Of a stretch of DNA of 35,794 bases, positions 33,276-35,794 are shown piece after piece. Under the pieces are notes generated by a model. It worked only from the letters and a program-made list of their open reading frames with translations, did no database searches and was not told the origin of the DNA. Source of the DNA: JANXXV01 sp038230275 (GTDB lineage: Bacteria; Acidobacteriota; Terriglobia; Bryobacterales; Bryobacteraceae); the NCBI GenBank assembly GCA_038230275.1, contig JBBRNO010000058.1, positions 1 through 35,794 on the forward strand. The letters run 5' to 3'. The stretch's first letter is position 1, and each line of letters begins with the position of its first letter. Position numbers and translations under genes: made by a program.

Positions 33276-35312
33276 ATGTCGGCAAATGCGTTTGGTTCGG
33301 ACTGGGCGCAGTTGGAAGCCGGCACCTTCCGGTTTCGCGACCCGTTAAATAAAGAGCGACGCTTCATTCCGCTGCGGCTCGACGAAGCGGACATCAAAGG
33401 CTCGCTCGGGCAATTTCTCTACATCCCGTGGGATCCGGCAAACCGCGAAAGCGAATATCCAAAACTACTCGATGCCTGCCGTCTCACACAAAGCGAACCA
33501 ACTCCAGATCGAGAGAAAGCGCGCCAGCAGTTCGAACAGGGAATCATCTCCCTCGGTCACACAGAACCCGTTCGGTCCGTCGCCTTCAGTCCGGATGGAA
33601 AATCCGCTCTCTCTGGTTCCTCAGACTGTACCGTGCGGCCCTGGGATATCGAATCCGGACACTGCTTGCGCGTTCTGGAAGGCCACTCCGCCAGTGTCTT
33701 GAGTGTGTGCTGGGGACCCGACGGCCGCCGCGCTCTCTCGTCCTCCGATGACAAAACGGGGCGGCTTTGGGATATCGAATCCGGACTCTGCTTGCGCGTG
33801 CTCACGGGCCACTCCGCCAGCATTTGGAGCGTTGCCTGGAGTCCCGATGGTAGCCGCGCTCTGTCCGGGTCCTGGGACAAAACGGTGCGGCTTTGGGATA
33901 TCGAATCCGGACTCTGCTTGCACGTTCTCGAAGGTCACTCCGACCACGTCTGGAGCGTGGCATGGAGCCCCGATGGTGGTAGCGCTCTCTCGGGTTCGTC
34001 GGACAATACGGTTCGGCTCTGGGATTTGGAATCCGGACGCTGCTTGCGCGTACTCGAGAGCTACCCGGCGCGCGTCTGGAGCGTGGCTTGGAGTCCCGAC
34101 GGGCGCCGCGCGCTCTCCGGCTGCGAGGACAACCTTCTACGGCTCTGGGATCTCAATTCCGGAAGCTGTTTGCACGCGCTGGAGGGGCACTCCGCCAAGG
34201 TCTTAAGCGTTGTGTGGAGCCCGGATGGGCTCCGCGCTCTCTCCGGATGCGAAGACAACACGATCCGGCTCTGGGATATCGAATCCGGACGCTGCTTGCG
34301 GGTGCTTGAAGGCCACTCCGCCAGCGTATCCAGCGTTCACTGGAGCCGCGATGGCCGTCGCGCCCTATCCGGCTCCGGGGACAACACTGTGCGGCTATGG
34401 GATCTCGATTCCGGACGCTGCATGCGGGTGCTCGAAGGCCACTCCGCCATCATCCTGAAGGTGGCCTGGAACCTCCATGGCGACCGCGCTCTCTCGGGCT
34501 CCGATGACAAAACCGTGCGGCTTTGGGACATCGAATCCGGACGGTGTCTGCGGGCCCTCGAAGGCCACTCCGGCCCCGTCTGGAGCGTAGCTTGGGGGCC
34601 CGAAGGGCACGCTATTTCCGGCTCCGGGGACAACACCGCGCGGCTTTGGAATCTCAAAGATGGACGCTGTTTCCGCATACTCAACGGGCACTCTGACAGC
34701 GTGGAGAAGGTGGCCTGGAGCCCTAGAAGCTTCCGCGCTCTATCCGGCTCCCGCGACCACACCGTGCGGCTCTGGGATCTCGAAGCTGGGCGCTGCTTGC
34801 GTGTGCTCGAAGGCCACTCGGACAGCGTTTGGAGCGTAGCCTGGAGCCCAGATGACGCCCTCGCCCTCTCTGGTTCCCAAGACAACACGCTGCGGCTCTG
34901 GGACATCGAATCCGGAGCTTGCCTGCGCGTACTCGAAGGCCATTCCGCCGGTGTTTCGGATGTAACCTGGAGCCCTCGTGACGGCCGCGCTCTCTCCGGC
35001 TCCGATGACACCACCGTGCGGCTCTGGGATATTGCGACCGGACGCTGCCTGCGCGTGCTCGAAGGCCACTCGGGCCGCGTCTTGAGCGTGGCCTGGAGCC
35101 CGGATGGTGGACGGGCCGTCTCCAGCTCCTCGGACAACACCGTGCGTCTCTGGGAAATCGAATCCGGACGTTGCTTGGGCGTGCTCGACGGCCACTCCAC
35201 CAGCGTCGTGAGCGTGGCCTGGAGCCCCGATGGCCACCTCGCTTTCTCCGCCGCTCAAAACGGTGTGATGCGCGTGTGGGATGTGAAGGACTCCGCCACC
35301 CAGCCCGCGTAA
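33276..35312 (+). CDS. C-terminal TIR half plus 14 WD40 repeats
   Basis: This is the longest uninterrupted part (678 residues) of the broken TIR-WD40-GTPase gene. The first 70 residues (MSANAFGSDWAQLEAGTFRF, KERRFIPLRLDEADIKGSLG) complete the TIR domain. A short linker leads to 14 WD40 blades of 42 residues, with the consensus GHS-x-x-V-x-SVAWSPDG-x-RALSGS-x-D-N-TVRLWD-x-ESGRCLRVLE, enough for two seven-bladed propellers. The ATG at 33276 has no Shine-Dalgarno site and removes strands A and B of the TIR domain, so a product starting here would lack the catalytic half but keep the propellers. The frame ends at TAA 35310-35312, after which the GTPase follows in the same phase. Confidence 0.85.
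   Translation: MSANAFGSDWAQLEAGTFRFRDPLNKERRFIPLRLDEADIKGSLGQFLYIPWDPANRESEYPKLLDACRLTQSEPTPDREKARQQFEQGIISLGHTEPVRSVAFSPDGKSALSGSSDCTVRPWDIESGHCLRVLEGHSASVLSVCWGPDGRRALSSSDDKTGRLWDIESGLCLRVLTGHSASIWSVAWSPDGSRALSGSWDKTVRLWDIESGLCLHVLEGHSDHVWSVAWSPDGGSALSGSSDNTVRLWDLESGRCLRVLESYPARVWSVAWSPDGRRALSGCEDNLLRLWDLNSGSCLHALEGHSAKVLSVVWSPDGLRALSGCEDNTIRLWDIESGRCLRVLEGHSASVSSVHWSRDGRRALSGSGDNTVRLWDLDSGRCMRVLEGHSAIILKVAWNLHGDRALSGSDDKTVRLWDIESGRCLRALEGHSGPVWSVAWGPEGHAISGSGDNTARLWNLKDGRCFRILNGHSDSVEKVAWSPRSFRALSGSRDHTVRLWDLEAGRCLRVLEGHSDSVWSVAWSPDDALALSGSQDNTLRLWDIESGACLRVLEGHSAGVSDVTWSPRDGRALSGSDDTTVRLWDIATGRCLRVLEGHSGRVLSVAWSPDGGRAVSSSSDNTVRLWEIESGRCLGVLDGHSTSVVSVAWSPDGHLAFSAAQNGVMRVWDVKDSATQPA
33552..35296 (+). 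repeat. 14 tandem 126-bp WD40-coding units
   Basis: Units of 126 bp (one of 123 bp, the ninth) repeat 14 times. Many share long identical DNA words such as GGATATCGAATCCGGACT and TCGAAGGCCACTCCG, showing similarity at DNA level, not only protein level. Unit 5 is the most divergent (ESYPARV in place of EGHSxxV) and unit 14 is degenerate at its end. Such arrays change copy number by recombination. Confidence 0.9.
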
Positions 35313-35794
35313 ATAGCCCAAACCCAATACACCAACGCCAAAGTTCTAATCGTTGGCGAGACCAGTGCGGGCAAAACCGGCCTCTCCACCCGCCTGGCGC
35401 TGAACACTTGGAAACCAAGCGACTCCACCGTCGGCGCCTGGGCCACGCAATGGAAGCTGCCCGTCTCTCCGGCGGACGGCGCGGAGCGTGAAATCTGGCT
35501 CTGGGATTTCGGGGGCCAGGCGGACCAGCGTCTCATCCATCAGCTCTATATGGAAGACACCGCATTAGCCGTGCTGGTCTTCGATGGACAGAAAGAGGAC
35601 CTGTTCGAGACCCTAAGCCAGTGGGACCGCGATCTAACGCGCGCCTCCCGAATGCCCTTCACCAAGCTTCTGGTTGCTGGCCGCGTGGATGCGGGCGGTC
35701 TGCGCGTCAGCCGCAGTCAAGTACAGAAGTTCGCCACGGAACGGACTTTTGCCGGTTACCTGGAGACCAGCGCAAAACATGACATCGGTTGCCA
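35313..35794 (+). pseudogene. Roc-like GTPase domain, in phase after a stop, runs off the window
   Basis: Directly after the TAA the same frame reads IAQTQYTNAKVLIVGETSAG then KTGLSTRL and stays open to the end of the window. G1 is GETSAGKT (35355-35378), G2 probably Thr in STVGAW, G3 WDFGGQ (35502-35519), G4 the degenerate AGRVD in place of NKxD, and G5 TSAK. This is a Roc/Rab-like domain as found in Roco-type proteins. There is no ATG, GTG or TTG between the TAA and the P-loop, so it has no evident start of its own and must have been the C-terminal part of the TIR-WD40 protein. A COR-like or effector region could follow outside the window. Confidence 0.75.

Noticed and set aside
33552..35296. 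Regular repeats as a CRISPR array or satellite
   Set aside because: The unit is 126 bp with no unique spacers and codes for WD40 blades in one frame.
34337..35418. Long minus-strand open frames (up to 287 residues) opposite the WD40 array
   Set aside because: They are mirror products of the 126-bp repeats; residues are Ser/Arg/Pro-rich repeats with no domain, and the plus strand is clearly coding.

Overview
The window looks like a chromosome segment of a high-GC acidobacterium, probably of the Bryobacterales/Solibacter type. This is inferred from gene families, not from a marker gene: two very large Oar-like TonB-dependent receptors with carboxypeptidase-regulatory N-termini, an acidobacterial-type duplicated orphan permease (ADOP, MacB-like), a secreted cytochrome/PQQ-propeller protein, a Ser/Thr kinase carrying a beta-propeller, a DUF1501 remnant, and a TIR-WD40-GTPase gene. 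No rRNA, tRNA or CRISPR array was seen.

Layout. 1-4540 (+): a carboxylesterase, then a tight TetR / HlyD adaptor / ABC ATPase / ABC-2 permease efflux operon whose promoter sits in a 28-bp perfect palindrome. 4546-10674 (-): a closely spaced series (bicupin, MFS nucleoside-type transporter, class A beta-lactamase-like hydrolase, unknown protein, zinc alcohol dehydrogenase, second HlyD-type adaptor). 10792-11955 (-): a lone AAA/DUF4143 ATPase. 12140-13309: a decayed insertion sequence (DUF6788 ORF plus DDE transposase). 13647-17600 (+): the first giant receptor. 17646-18024 (-): a frameshifted DUF1501 remnant. 18107-24035 (+): a probable three-gene operon: cytochrome-PQQ propeller protein, a protein with a caspase/gingipain-like C-terminus, and a zinc-ribbon Ser/Thr kinase with one TM segment and an outer propeller. 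24040-26130: a visibly AT-richer accessory stretch (DUF4760 membrane protein, broken PII gene, VapBC pair). 26132-31721 (-): ADOP permease and a second Oar-like receptor. 31722-32182: a possible methyltransferase scrap and an inverted repeat. 32183-33041 (-): VOC protein and AraC regulator. 33093-end (+): a large TIR / 14 WD40 / Roc-like GTPase gene interrupted by two in-frame stops and running off the window.

The most interesting object is the last one. One uninterrupted reading phase over 2.7 kb encodes a TIR domain, two seven-bladed propellers and a GTPase. TAG (33207) falls inside the TIR domain, and TAA (35310) separates propeller from GTPase. The GTPase has no usable start codon before its P-loop. 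This is either a very young pseudogene of an immunity-like multidomain protein or a recoded gene. A second theme is three genes (TetR, DUF4760, VapB) whose good sigma70-like promoters end 7-11 nt before the start codon and overlap inverted repeats, so their mRNAs are predicted to be leaderless and self-regulated.

Several natural starts were moved inward from the longest ORF using overlaps, Shine-Dalgarno sites or family N-termini. All functions are read from motifs by eye; no database search was run.
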